In this document: in pieces, positions 8,479 through 15,601 of the stretch
How positions within the stretch are numbered: position 1 is the first letter of the stretch
Layout of the letters: each line of letters opens with the position of its first letter
Made by a program: the position numbers and the translations under genes
Source: Gemmatimonadota bacterium
GTDB taxonomy: Bacteria; Gemmatimonadota; Gemmatimonadetes; Palauibacterales; Palauibacteraceae
Direction of reading: 5' to 3'
Assembly: GCA_023554435.1 (NCBI GenBank)
Contig: JAMJQV010000104.1
Coordinates: forward strand, 1-16,276
DNA: 16,276 nt
Notes under the pieces: generated by a model
The model's input: only the letters and a program-made list of their open reading frames with translations
What the model was told of the DNA's origin: nothing
The model's database searches: none

Positions 8479-8940
8479 ATGATCACTCTTCTCGTAAACG
8501 GCGAACGGCTGACCGTCGACGCCGATCCGGCCATGCCCCTTCTCTGGGTCCTCCGTGACCTGCTGAATCTCAAAGGCACGAAGTACGCCTGTGGCGCCGG
8601 CCTGTGCGGCTCGTGCACGGTGCACGTGGACGGCGAGCCAGTCCGCTCCTGCATCGCGACCGTAGAGTCGGTCGCGGGACGCCCCGTCACGACGATCGAG
8701 GGACTGGCGAATGGCGACGAACTTCACCCGGTCCAGCTCGCATGGTTCGAAACGAACACTCCGCAGTGCGGCTACTGCCAGCCGGGACAGATCCTGAGCG
8801 CGGTGGCGCTCCTGGAGCGATCGCCGAAGCCGACCGACGAGGAGATCGACGAGGCCATGTCCGGAAACCTCTGCCGCTGCGGCACATACCTGAGGATCCG
8901 CGAAGCGATTCACCGGGCCGCCGGGGGAGGCGGATCATGA
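8479..8940 (+). CDS. iorA: Molybdenum hydroxylase small [2Fe-2S] subunit, isoquinoline 1-oxidoreductase alpha type
   Basis: The 153-residue protein is the electron-transfer subunit of a xanthine-oxidase-family enzyme and carries electrons from the molybdenum site of the large subunit. The N-terminal plant-ferredoxin-type cluster is bound by Cys38, Cys43, Cys46 and Cys58 (CGAGLCGSC spacing). The C-terminal helical domain binds the second cluster through Cys97, Cys100 (CGYCQPG), Cys132 and Cys134 (LCRCGTY). The LCRCGTYxRI ending is typical of the IorA group, which lacks a FAD subunit. ATG 8479 is preceded by GGAGAG at good spacing; GTG 8467 in the same frame is less likely. Its stop overlaps the start of the large-subunit gene (ATGA), indicating translational coupling. 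It has no signal of its own and is presumably exported together with the Tat-bearing partner. The symbol reflects family, not a proven substrate. Confidence 0.93.
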   Translation: MITLLVNGERLTVDADPAMPLLWVLRDLLNLKGTKYACGAGLCGSCTVHVDGEPVRSCIATVESVAGRPVTTIEGLANGDELHPVQLAWFETNTPQCGYCQPGQILSAVALLERSPKPTDEEIDEAMSGNLCRCGTYLRIREAIHRAAGGGGS

Positions 8941-11138
8941 GCGCCGTGACGAAGGTCTCGCGTCGGAGCTTCCTGCAGACCACCGGGCTGGCCGGGTCGG
9001 GACTCATACTGGGCGTCCGGCACGGTTGGGCCTCGCTGATCCCGGTTCCGGGCCTCGACCCGGAGTCCAGCGTCTTCGAGCCGAACGTCTGGGTGAGCAT
9101 AGGGGAAGACGGCGTCGTGTCGCTTACCGTGCACCGCCAGGAAATGGGCCAGGGCGCCCGGACCACGTGCTGCATGCTCCTGTCCGAAGAGCTGGAGGTG
9201 GACCTGGAGGACGTGAAGGTGGTGCAGGCGCTGGGGGACCCCAAGTACGGAAACCAGTCCACCGGTGGGAGCACCACGGTGCGGCTGAACTGGTTCCCGC
9301 TGCGCCGAGCGGGTGCGGCGGCGAGGGAAATGCTCGTGGAAGCGGCGGCCCGGCGCTGGGGCGTGCCGGCCGCGGACTGCCGCGCGGAATCCGGCGCCGT
9401 TCTGCACGGCTCCGAGAGGCTCACCTACGGGGAGCTCGCGGCAGCCGCCGCGGAGCTGCCGGTACCCGAGGACCCGTCACTCAAGGACCCGGCCGACTTC
9501 AAGCTCATCGGGACGCCGCAGCGGCTCATTGACACCGAGGACATGGTGCGCGGCGATGCCGTATACGGCTACGACGTCGATCTTCCCGACCTCCTCGTCG
9601 CCAGCGTCGAGAGGAGCCCGGTAGCGAAGGGATCGTTTCTCAGCTACGACGCGGATGCCGCCCGGGCCGTCCGTGATGTCGTGGACGTCATCGAACTGGA
9701 GCCGAACGCGACGGGGCTCACGAACGCCGGTGTCGCGGTCCTCGCAACGAATACGTGGGCTGCCATGCAGGGCCGTGCAGCGCTCAACGTGCAGTGGGAG
9801 CCGGGTCCGCTGGCAACCGAAACGAGCGACCAGAGACGCGCAGAGCTCGAGCAGATCGCGTCAGAGCCCGGGACGGTCGGGAGAGCGGAGGGAGACTTCG
9901 AAGCCGCGGCCGCCTCGGCGGAGCGGATCTTCGAGGCCACCTACTACGCGCCATATGCGGTGCACGCCATGATGGAACCGCCCGCGGCCACCGCTCACGT
10001 GCAAGGCGATCGCTGCGACGTCTGGTCGGCGACGCAGGCGCCGCAGTGGACGGTCGGAGAAGTCGCCGGGGCACTCGGTATACCGGGCTCGAACGTGGCG
10101 GTCCACGTCACGCTGCTCGGAGGCGCGTTCGGTCGGAAATCGAAACCGGACTACGCGGTGGAAGCGGCCCTGCTGTCCCAGAAGTCGGGCCGCCCGGTCA
10201 AGGTCTTGTTCACGCGCGAGGACGAAATCCGGCACGCCTTCTACCACCCCGAGAGCTACCAGGTCCTTCGCGCCGCGCTGGGCCCGGGCGGAAGCCCGAC
10301 AGGCTGGATGCACCGGTCGGTGTTCCCGGCCATCGGGTGGACGTTTCCGGACGGCGGAGCTACCCCGGGGGGCCAGGAGAGGGGGCTCGGTCTTACGACC
10401 ATGCCGTACCGCTTCCCCAACATTCAGATCGAGGCAGGCAGAGTAGCGTCAAGCGTCCGAATCGGGTGGATGCGGTCGGTGTGCAACATGTTCCACGCCA
10501 CGGCCGTGCAGAGCTTCATGGACGAGCTGGCGCACGAGCTGGGCCGGGATCCGGTCGAGTTCCACATGGCGATGCTGGGAGAGCCGCGCATCATGGAAGT
10601 CGAGGGTTCCGACAGCCAGTTCCCCTACGACACCGGCAGATTGAAGGCGGTCGGGGAAGCAGCGGCCGAGATGGCCGGCTGGGGCCGGACGCTGCCGGCA
10701 CGCCAGGGCCTCGGATTCGCCATGCACTACAGTTTCTTCAGCTACGCGGCGATGGTCGCCCACGTGTCGGTGAGCCAGGCGGGCGAACTCACCGTTCACC
10801 GGGTGGACACCGCGGTCGACTGTGGACCGGTGGTCAACCCGGACGCCATCGAGGCGCAGATGCAGGGCGCGGTGGCTATGGGCTTGTCGCTGGCGAAGTT
10901 CGGCAGAATCTCGTTGCGCGAAGGGGCGGTCGAACAGGGCAACTATCACGACTATCCGGTCGTGCGGTTGCCCGAGATGCCCCGGATCAACGTGCGCATC
11001 ATTCAGACGGGGGACGTTCCGACGGGAATCGGCGAGCCCGGGGTGCCGCCAACCATGCCGGCAGTCCTGAACGCCATCTTCGCGGCGACGGGGGTGCGAA
11101 TCCGAGACCTGCCGCTGGAGGGCCAGGACCTGAGCTGA
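8937..11138 (+). CDS. iorB: Molybdopterin-binding large subunit, isoquinoline 1-oxidoreductase beta type, Tat-exported
   Basis: This 733-residue subunit carries the molybdenum cofactor of a xanthine-oxidase-family hydroxylase. It starts with a twin-arginine signal (VSRRSFLQTTGL, residues 8-19), so the folded complex should reach the periplasm or outer membrane face. Family landmarks follow: QEMGQG near 68-73, MEPP at 336-339, GGAFGRK at 385-391 and GIGEPGVPP near the C-terminus, where Glu700 is the expected catalytic base. The domain order is the usual duplicated one of IorB. Likely substrates are aldehydes or N-heterocycles, but the sequence does not decide. No FAD subunit, c-type cytochrome or XdhC/CoxI-like maturation gene is adjacent, so the electron acceptor and insertion chaperone must be encoded elsewhere. 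The start overlaps the small subunit's stop; the stop lies 4 bases from the convergent SDR gene. Confidence 0.93.
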   Translation: MSAVTKVSRRSFLQTTGLAGSGLILGVRHGWASLIPVPGLDPESSVFEPNVWVSIGEDGVVSLTVHRQEMGQGARTTCCMLLSEELEVDLEDVKVVQALGDPKYGNQSTGGSTTVRLNWFPLRRAGAAAREMLVEAAARRWGVPAADCRAESGAVLHGSERLTYGELAAAAAELPVPEDPSLKDPADFKLIGTPQRLIDTEDMVRGDAVYGYDVDLPDLLVASVERSPVAKGSFLSYDADAARAVRDVVDVIELEPNATGLTNAGVAVLATNTWAAMQGRAALNVQWEPGPLATETSDQRRAELEQIASEPGTVGRAEGDFEAAAASAERIFEATYYAPYAVHAMMEPPAATAHVQGDRCDVWSATQAPQWTVGEVAGALGIPGSNVAVHVTLLGGAFGRKSKPDYAVEAALLSQKSGRPVKVLFTREDEIRHAFYHPESYQVLRAALGPGGSPTGWMHRSVFPAIGWTFPDGGATPGGQERGLGLTTMPYRFPNIQIEAGRVASSVRIGWMRSVCNMFHATAVQSFMDELAHELGRDPVEFHMAMLGEPRIMEVEGSDSQFPYDTGRLKAVGEAAAEMAGWGRTLPARQGLGFAMHYSFFSYAAMVAHVSVSQAGELTVHRVDTAVDCGPVVNPDAIEAQMQGAVAMGLSLAKFGRISLREGAVEQGNYHDYPVVRLPEMPRINVRIIQTGDVPTGIGEPGVPPTMPAVLNAIFAATGVRIRDLPLEGQDLS

Positions 11139-11142
11139 CCGC

Positions 11143-12582
11143 CTATGCGGCGACAGGCGCCTCGGCGGCCCGCGCCACGTTCCGGAGCATGCCCCTGAAC
11201 ATGGGCGTGTGGATCGGTAGAAGCGCGTACCAGTAGATCAGGCCGGCCAGCCCGGTCGGGTCGAACACGGCGGTCTGAGTGAGGATCGTTCCGCCGTTGT
11301 CCGCCTCGGCCTCGAACTGAAGCCACGCTCGCCCGGGGAGCTTCATCTCGGCCCTGAGCTGCAGCATCTGGTCCGGCTCGTACGCTTCGACTCTCCAGAA
11401 GTCCAGCGCGTCCCCGGGTCTCAGATCGACCGGATCACGGCGGCCGCGGCGCAGGCCCGGTCCCCCCACCAGGCGGTCCAGTAAGCCCCGGATCTGCCAC
11501 AGGGCGTCACCGTAGTACCAGCCGACGTCTCCACCAATGCTGCGCACGGGCGCGAACGCCTCGGCCGGGGGGGCGTTCACCCGGACCTTCTGGCTGTCCA
11601 CGATTCGGCGCCCGTAACGCCGCGGTCGCTTGGATGAGTGGCCGTTCGCATCCGACCACCGCGTGCTCGCGAATTCCCGGTCCTCGTTGGCCAGCGCCCG
11701 TCGGATGGCGTCGGATACTCCGCGGGGCCGGACAGCGAAGGCGCTCAGCGCGGCATCATCCTGGACGACCGTCGGATTGCGCACTCCCTCGATGAGCTTG
11801 CGACCCACCCGCGCGTACAGCGGTGTCACGAGACCCAGCCACAGGCTCGAGATGGCGGGTGTGAGGACGGGAACCGGGATCATCAGGCGGTGAAGGCCTC
11901 TCTGGCGTGCGTACTCCCGCATGATTTCGCCGTAACTGACCACTTCGCTCCCGCCAATCTCGTACACCCGGCTCTGCGGCAGCGGCACCGTGCGGGCCTC
12001 GGTCAGGTAGGCGATCACGTCCTCGATGGATATCGGCTGTGCCTGGACGCGGACCCAGGATGGCGTCGTCATGACCGGCAGCTTCTCGACCAGGGACCGG
12101 ATCATCTCGAAAGAGAGGCTCCCGGAACCGATGATGATCGAGGCACGGAGTTCGAGCACGGGAACGCCCGCCGCACCGAGTATGCGGCCGACCTCCTGGC
12201 GGGTCTGGAGGTGATCCGACAGGTCGGGCCCGGTGCCGAGTCCGCCGAGATAGATGATCCTCTGCACGCCCGCTTCGGCGGCGACCTCGCCGAACACACG
12301 GGCAGAGCGTCGCTCCATCTCCTCCCAATCCCCATCGTCGCTCATCGAGTGGACGAGGTAATACGCCGTGGTGACGCCGGCCATCGCCCGGGAGAGACTT
12401 TCGGGATCGAGCACGTCCCCGCCGACCACCTCGGTCCCAGCAGCGACGCGCGAGGCCAGGTACTCCGGTCGGCGGGCGAGGCAACGCAGGCGAACGCCGC
12501 CTTCCTCGAGCGAATGGAGCAGGCGGCCGCCGACGTAGCCGGTGGCGCCCGTGAGCAGCGTAATCCCGGCCGGGTCAGCCAC
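11143..12582 (-). CDS. Atypical SDR / NAD(P)-binding protein with C-terminal DUF2867-like domain
   Basis: The 479-residue protein has an N-terminal Rossmann domain (about 6-300) of the NmrA/atypical SDR kind, with TGATGYVGGRLL at 10-21 as the nucleotide-binding loop. It resembles the YbjT/complex I assembly-factor-like group more than classical dehydrogenases. The C-terminal part (about 320-475) matches the DUF2867 layout, with WYYGDALWQIRGLLDRLVGGPGLRRGRR and the hydrophobic GLIYWYALLPIHTPMFRGML ending. That domain has a START/SRPBCC-like character and might bind a hydrophobic ligand. The substrate is unknown. The start is a GTG at 12582 that overlaps the upstream SDR stop by 8 bases, so translation is probably coupled; no strong ribosome site is visible. 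It is the last gene of the minus-strand set and ends 4 bases from the molybdoenzyme stop. Confidence 0.87.
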   Translation of the reverse strand: MADPAGITLLTGATGYVGGRLLHSLEEGGVRLRCLARRPEYLASRVAAGTEVVGGDVLDPESLSRAMAGVTTAYYLVHSMSDDGDWEEMERRSARVFGEVAAEAGVQRIIYLGGLGTGPDLSDHLQTRQEVGRILGAAGVPVLELRASIIIGSGSLSFEMIRSLVEKLPVMTTPSWVRVQAQPISIEDVIAYLTEARTVPLPQSRVYEIGGSEVVSYGEIMREYARQRGLHRLMIPVPVLTPAISSLWLGLVTPLYARVGRKLIEGVRNPTVVQDDAALSAFAVRPRGVSDAIRRALANEDREFASTRWSDANGHSSKRPRRYGRRIVDSQKVRVNAPPAEAFAPVRSIGGDVGWYYGDALWQIRGLLDRLVGGPGLRRGRRDPVDLRPGDALDFWRVEAYEPDQMLQLRAEMKLPGRAWLQFEAEADNGGTILTQTAVFDPTGLAGLIYWYALLPIHTPMFRGMLRNVARAAEAPVAA

Positions 12583-13318
12583 GAGGCATCGTCCGGGCGC
12601 TGCCGAGCCCGCCGTCCACCCCCAACACCTGGCCGGTTACCCAACTCTGCCCCGGCTCGAGCAGCCAGGCGATGGCCGAAGCGACGTCCTCCGGCTCGCC
12701 AAGGCGACCCAGAGCGTGGAGAGACCTGGATGCCTCCGAGGCGCGCTCGTTCGAGGTAATCCGCTCGGTCAGGGGCGTCCGCACCAGCCCGGGCGCAACC
12801 GCGTTGACCCGGATCCCGGCCGGCCCGTAGGTGGCCGCTGCAGATCGAACAAGGCCCTCCACCCCGCCCTTTGCCGCGGCGATCGCCTCGTGGTTGGGCA
12901 GGCCCGACCGAACCGCGGCGGTGCTCACGAGCACGATCGAACCCCCCTCCTGCATGGTCTTGCCACCCGCTCTGACGGCCGCGAAAGCCGTGTCGAGATT
13001 CTGAGCGATCGTTTCACGATACGCTGCTTCGGACGTCATGTGGGCGGGCCTGAGGAGCACGGATCCGACGCAATTGACGATGCCGTCGATTCGTCCCCAC
13101 AGGTTTCGCGCCCGGCCGGTGACTTCCTCGACCGCCTCGAATCGCGTCGCGTCCGCCTTCGCGGTCTCGGCTCCAGTCTCCATAGCCAGGGCGGCCAGGT
13201 CGGCCTCGGTCCTGGCTACGGCCAGGACTCTCGCCCCCCCGCTGGTGAGTGTACGAATCAGCTGCGAGCCGATGCCCCCGGTCCCTCCGAGAACGACGAC
13301 TACGGGTGCTTCAGTCAC
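12575..13318 (-). CDS. Short-chain dehydrogenase/reductase-like protein lacking the catalytic Tyr
   Basis: The 247-residue protein has the full length and fold signature of a classical SDR: GGTGGIG at 11-17 for the cofactor, Asn107 of the catalytic tetrad, Lys150, and a normal C-terminus (RVNAVAPGLVRTPLT, GRLGEPEDVASAIAWLL, TGQVLGVDGG). However, the usual YxxxK is IAAAK, so the Tyr position is Ile146, and the catalytic Ser position appears to be Thr133 (VSTAA). The codon at 12881-12883 reads ATC cleanly, so this is not an ambiguous base. It may be a non-catalytic or mechanistically altered SDR; NHEAIAAAK-type variants seem to form their own subgroup. The GTG start at 13318 follows GGGGGAGGAACCA, an excellent ribosome site. 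It is coupled to the downstream SDR/DUF2867 gene. Confidence 0.9.
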   Translation of the reverse strand: MTEAPVVVVLGGTGGIGSQLIRTLTSGGARVLAVARTEADLAALAMETGAETAKADATRFEAVEEVTGRARNLWGRIDGIVNCVGSVLLRPAHMTSEAAYRETIAQNLDTAFAAVRAGGKTMQEGGSIVLVSTAAVRSGLPNHEAIAAAKGGVEGLVRSAAATYGPAGIRVNAVAPGLVRTPLTERITSNERASEASRSLHALGRLGEPEDVASAIAWLLEPGQSWVTGQVLGVDGGLGSARTMPRG

Positions 13319-13331
13319 TGGTTCCTCCCCC

Positions 13332-13353
13332 GCACGCCGGTCGATCGGCGTGC
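13332..13353. other. Perfect 8-bp hairpin just upstream of the SDR start
   Basis: GCACGCCG (13332-13339) pairs with CGGCGTGC (13346-13353) around a 6-base loop. On the minus strand it ends only a few bases before the SDR ribosome site, so it lies in the leader. It has no T-run. Confidence 0.55.
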
Positions 13354-13368
13354 ATCCTCTATCGTGAA

Positions 13369-13401
13369 CGAGGCCCGTAGCAGGATCGCCGACGGGCCTC
13401 G
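13369..13401 (-). terminator. 10-bp GC-rich hairpin between fasciclin and SDR genes
   Basis: CGAGGCCCGT (13369-13378) pairs perfectly with ACGGGCCTCG (13392-13401) around a 13-base loop, 58 bases beyond the fasciclin stop. Only GTTCACG follows on the minus strand, with no T-run, so intrinsic termination is possible but not clear. It may instead stabilise RNA ends. Confidence 0.4.
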
Positions 13402-13417
13402 AGGTTCCATAATGGGT

Positions 13418-13451
13418 CGGGACGGGGGCGCGTGCGAGCTCCCCCGCCCCG
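13418..13451 (-). terminator. Strong GC hairpin directly after the fasciclin stop
   Basis: The 11-base arms 13418-13428 (CGGGACGGGGG) and 13441-13451 (CCCCCGCCCCG) pair with a single A/C mismatch around a 12-base loop. The hairpin begins 7 bases beyond the fasciclin stop codon on the minus strand. No T-run follows, so it is better read as a 3'-end-stabilising or attenuating structure than a textbook terminator. Confidence 0.45.
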
Positions 13452-13458
13452 CGACGGG

Positions 13459-13974
13459 TCAGTCCATGGACGGCAGGATGACCGCGTCGATCACGTGAAT
13501 CACTCCGTTGCTGGCCTCGACGTCCGCCGCGATGACCTGCGCATCGTTGACGTACACCTTGCCCATCTTGACGGAGATCTTGACCTTCTGGCCTTGCAGC
13601 GTCTTGGCGTAATCGAGGTTCACGACCTTGTCCGACGTTACCTTGCCCTCGACCACGTGGTACAGGAGCACGGCCTGCAGCTTGTCCTTGTTCTCCGGCT
13701 TCAGGAGTGTCTCGACCGTGCCCTCGGGCAACTTGGCGAAGGCTTCATCCGTCGGCGCGAACACCGTCAGCGGACCCTCGCCCTTGAGCGCGTCGACCAG
13801 GTCGGCAGCCTGCGCGGCGGCGATCAGTGTGTTGAAGGTGCCGGCTTCGACCGCAACTTCGACGATGTCCTTCGAAGGCATGTCGTGATCGCTGGCCATC
13901 TGGGCCGGAGCGACTGAAGCGGTTACGAGAAGGGCCAGAGCGGCGCCGAGCGTCCCGAAGGTCTTGCTGATCAT
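13459..13974 (-). CDS. Secreted fasciclin (FAS1) domain protein
   Basis: The 171-residue protein has a Sec signal peptide (1-25, ending VAPAQ) followed by one complete FAS1 domain (about 36-171). Both conserved FAS1 boxes are visible: H1 as TVFAPTDEAFAKLP (70-83) and H2 as NGVIHVIDAVILP (156-168), with the YH pair at 105-106. Single-domain bacterial fasciclins are exported proteins linked to adhesion or ligand binding; a few bind carotenoids, which is of interest given the neighbouring light-response genes, but nothing here proves pigment binding. The ATG at 13974 follows AAGGAGAATACC. A near-consensus promoter lies about 50 bases upstream in the region shared with the photolyase gene. The gene is followed by two hairpins before the SDR pair, which may therefore be expressed at a lower level. 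Confidence 0.93.
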   Translation of the reverse strand: MISKTFGTLGAALALLVTASVAPAQMASDHDMPSKDIVEVAVEAGTFNTLIAAAQAADLVDALKGEGPLTVFAPTDEAFAKLPEGTVETLLKPENKDKLQAVLLYHVVEGKVTSDKVVNLDYAKTLQGQKVKISVKMGKVYVNDAQVIAADVEASNGVIHVIDAVILPSMD

Positions 13975-14003
13975 GGTATTCTCCTTGAGTGTGATAATCG
14001 TTC

Positions 14004-14078
14004 GTCTATCCTATGTCGAGCATGATACACCGACTTATGGATAATGTCAAGTCTTTGTCCAGGTCTTATGGTTAGACA
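14004..14078. promoter_or_regulatory. Putative operator: inverted repeat plus a third half-site between fasciclin and photolyase genes
   Basis: Three related half-sites are present. CGACATAGGATAGAC is on the minus strand at 14004-14018, CGACTTATGGATA on the plus strand at 14031-14043, and GTCTTATGGTTAGACA on the plus strand at 14063-14078. The first two form an imperfect inverted repeat flanking the fasciclin -10; the second and third are direct copies 31 bases apart, about three helical turns. Together they cover the fasciclin promoter and the region ahead of the photolyase gene. The likely ligand is the MerR-type B12 regulator encoded nearby, but that is inference. I could not pick a convincing plus-strand promoter for the photolyase. 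Confidence 0.5.
14022..14050 (-). promoter_or_regulatory. Sigma-70-type promoter of the fasciclin gene
   Basis: Read on the minus strand, TTGACA (14045-14050) is a perfect -35 and TATCAT (14022-14027) a five-of-six -10, separated by exactly 17 bases. The expected transcription start is near 14015, giving a leader of about 40 bases to the ATG at 13974. The spacer contains one arm of the inverted repeat described separately. The surrounding 13985-14080 stretch is clearly richer in A/T than the neighbouring genes. Confidence 0.75.
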
Positions 14079-14122
14079 GTGGATCGACAACGCGTCGAAT
14101 CCAGCTCAGAGAGGGATGTGAA

Positions 14123-15589
14123 ATGCATACGCACGTGCCCGGGTCCCGAGTGAGCGTCCTGAACGACGCCGAGGTCGACCCGAGTGGCCAGTATGTCCTG
14201 TACTGGATGACCAGCCACAGGCGCACGACGCACAACTACGCGCTCCAGCGGGCGGCCGACTGGTCGCGACACGTGGGTCGAGGGCTGCTCGTTCTCGAGG
14301 CCCTGCGATGCGACTACGAGTGGGCGAGTGAGCGTCACCACCGGTTCGTGCTGGACGGGATGGTCGACAACGCGGCAGCCATGGAGGGGCGACCTGGAAT
14401 CACGTACTACCCCTACGTGGAAGGCTCTATCGGTGAAGGGAAAGGACTGCTGGAATCGCTTGCGGAATCAGCGGCCGTCGTGGTTACGGATGACTATCCG
14501 ACCTTCTTCGTGCCCCGCATGCTCGCGGCGGTCTCGCACAGACTGGAAACGCGACTCGAAGCGGTGGACTCCAACGGGCTGGTTCCCATGCGGAGCACGG
14601 ATCGGGTCTACCCCACCGCGTACACCTTTCGGCGCTATCTGCAGAAGGCTCTCCCCGCTCAACTCGAGCTCGCGCCGCTGGAAGACCCCGCAGGCAATCT
14701 GGCCGGTCTCGAGCAACCCACCGTACCCGGCCCGATCCTCGCACGATGGCCGTCAGCAGAGGCCGCCCTTGCAAGCGGCGGGCCGGACCTGACGTCGCTA
14801 CCGCTGGATCACTCGGTGCCCTCCACGCAGCTGCGAGGAGGCGAACGCGCGGCGTCGGAGCGCCTGGACGGATTTCTGAAGCAGGCGCTCGGTCGATATG
14901 ACGACCGCAACCAACCGGACGAGGACGTTGCGAGCGGTCTCTCGCCCTACCTTCATTTCGGACACATTTCGACGCACGCGATACTCGCGCGCCTCGCCGC
15001 CCACGAGGACTGGACCCCGAACTTCGAGGGCAGGCCGACGAACGGAAAGCGCACCGGCTGGTGGGGCATGAGCTCTCCGGCAGAGGCCTTCCTGGACCAA
15101 TTCGTCACGTGGCGCGAGCTGGGGTTCAACATGGCGGCGCTTCGTTCCGACCACCGCGAGTACGAGTCTCTTCCTGAGTGGGCCAGGAATACCCTGACGG
15201 AACACGCGAGTGATCCTCGGCCCTACCTTTACAGCCTGGAGCAGCTCGATAGCGCGTCCACGCACGACGAATTGTGGAACGCGGCCCAGCGACAACTGCG
15301 CCGCGAAGGAGTGATTCACAACTACCTGCGCATGCTGTGGGGAAAGAAGATCCTGAAGTGGACCGCGACCCCTCGCGAGGCCGCACGTCTTATGATCGAA
15401 CTGAACAACCGCTATGCACTGGACGGAAGGGATCCGAATTCCTACTCGGGCATCTACTGGTGTCTCGGCCGGTACGACCGGCCATGGGGACCGGAGCGAC
15501 CGGTGTTCGGCAAGATCCGCTACATGACCTCGGCCAATACGGCCCGCAAGCTCCGGGTCCGGGAGTACATGGAGCGGTTCGCCCGCTGA
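14123..15589 (+). CDS. phr: Deoxyribodipyrimidine photolyase, class II type
   Basis: The 488-residue protein should repair UV-induced cyclobutane pyrimidine dimers using blue light and reduced FAD. The N-terminal alpha/beta domain (about 20-165) would hold the antenna chromophore; the C-terminal helical half (about 240-488) is the FAD and DNA-binding domain. Class II signatures are strong: SPYLHFGHIS (274-283), PEWARNTLTEHASDPR (351-366), THDELWNAAQ near 380-389, NYLRMLWGKKILKW (400-413), YALDGRDPN (431-439) and RPVFGKIRYM (459-468). Length is normal for class II. ATG 14123 is preceded by GAGAGGG. It is divergent from the fasciclin gene across a 148-base control region with repeated half-sites, and convergent with a B12-dependent photoreceptor-like regulator only 12 bases away, supporting light-dependent expression. 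Confidence 0.95.
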   Translation: MHTHVPGSRVSVLNDAEVDPSGQYVLYWMTSHRRTTHNYALQRAADWSRHVGRGLLVLEALRCDYEWASERHHRFVLDGMVDNAAAMEGRPGITYYPYVEGSIGEGKGLLESLAESAAVVVTDDYPTFFVPRMLAAVSHRLETRLEAVDSNGLVPMRSTDRVYPTAYTFRRYLQKALPAQLELAPLEDPAGNLAGLEQPTVPGPILARWPSAEAALASGGPDLTSLPLDHSVPSTQLRGGERAASERLDGFLKQALGRYDDRNQPDEDVASGLSPYLHFGHISTHAILARLAAHEDWTPNFEGRPTNGKRTGWWGMSSPAEAFLDQFVTWRELGFNMAALRSDHREYESLPEWARNTLTEHASDPRPYLYSLEQLDSASTHDELWNAAQRQLRREGVIHNYLRMLWGKKILKWTATPREAARLMIELNNRYALDGRDPNSYSGIYWCLGRYDRPWGPERPVFGKIRYMTSANTARKLRVREYMERFAR

Positions 15590-15601
15590 CGAGCGCCCGG
15601 A

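Noticed and set aside
6765..8690. A 641-codon open frame on the minus strand opposite the kinase TPR region
   Set aside because: It is a shadow frame produced by high GC at third positions of the kinase gene; its product is rich in Arg/Gln/His without domain signature, and the plus-strand protein is clearly real.
14055..14082. TTGTCC considered as a -35 for a photolyase promoter
   Set aside because: No acceptable -10 hexamer lies 16-18 bases downstream, so I leave the photolyase promoter unassigned.
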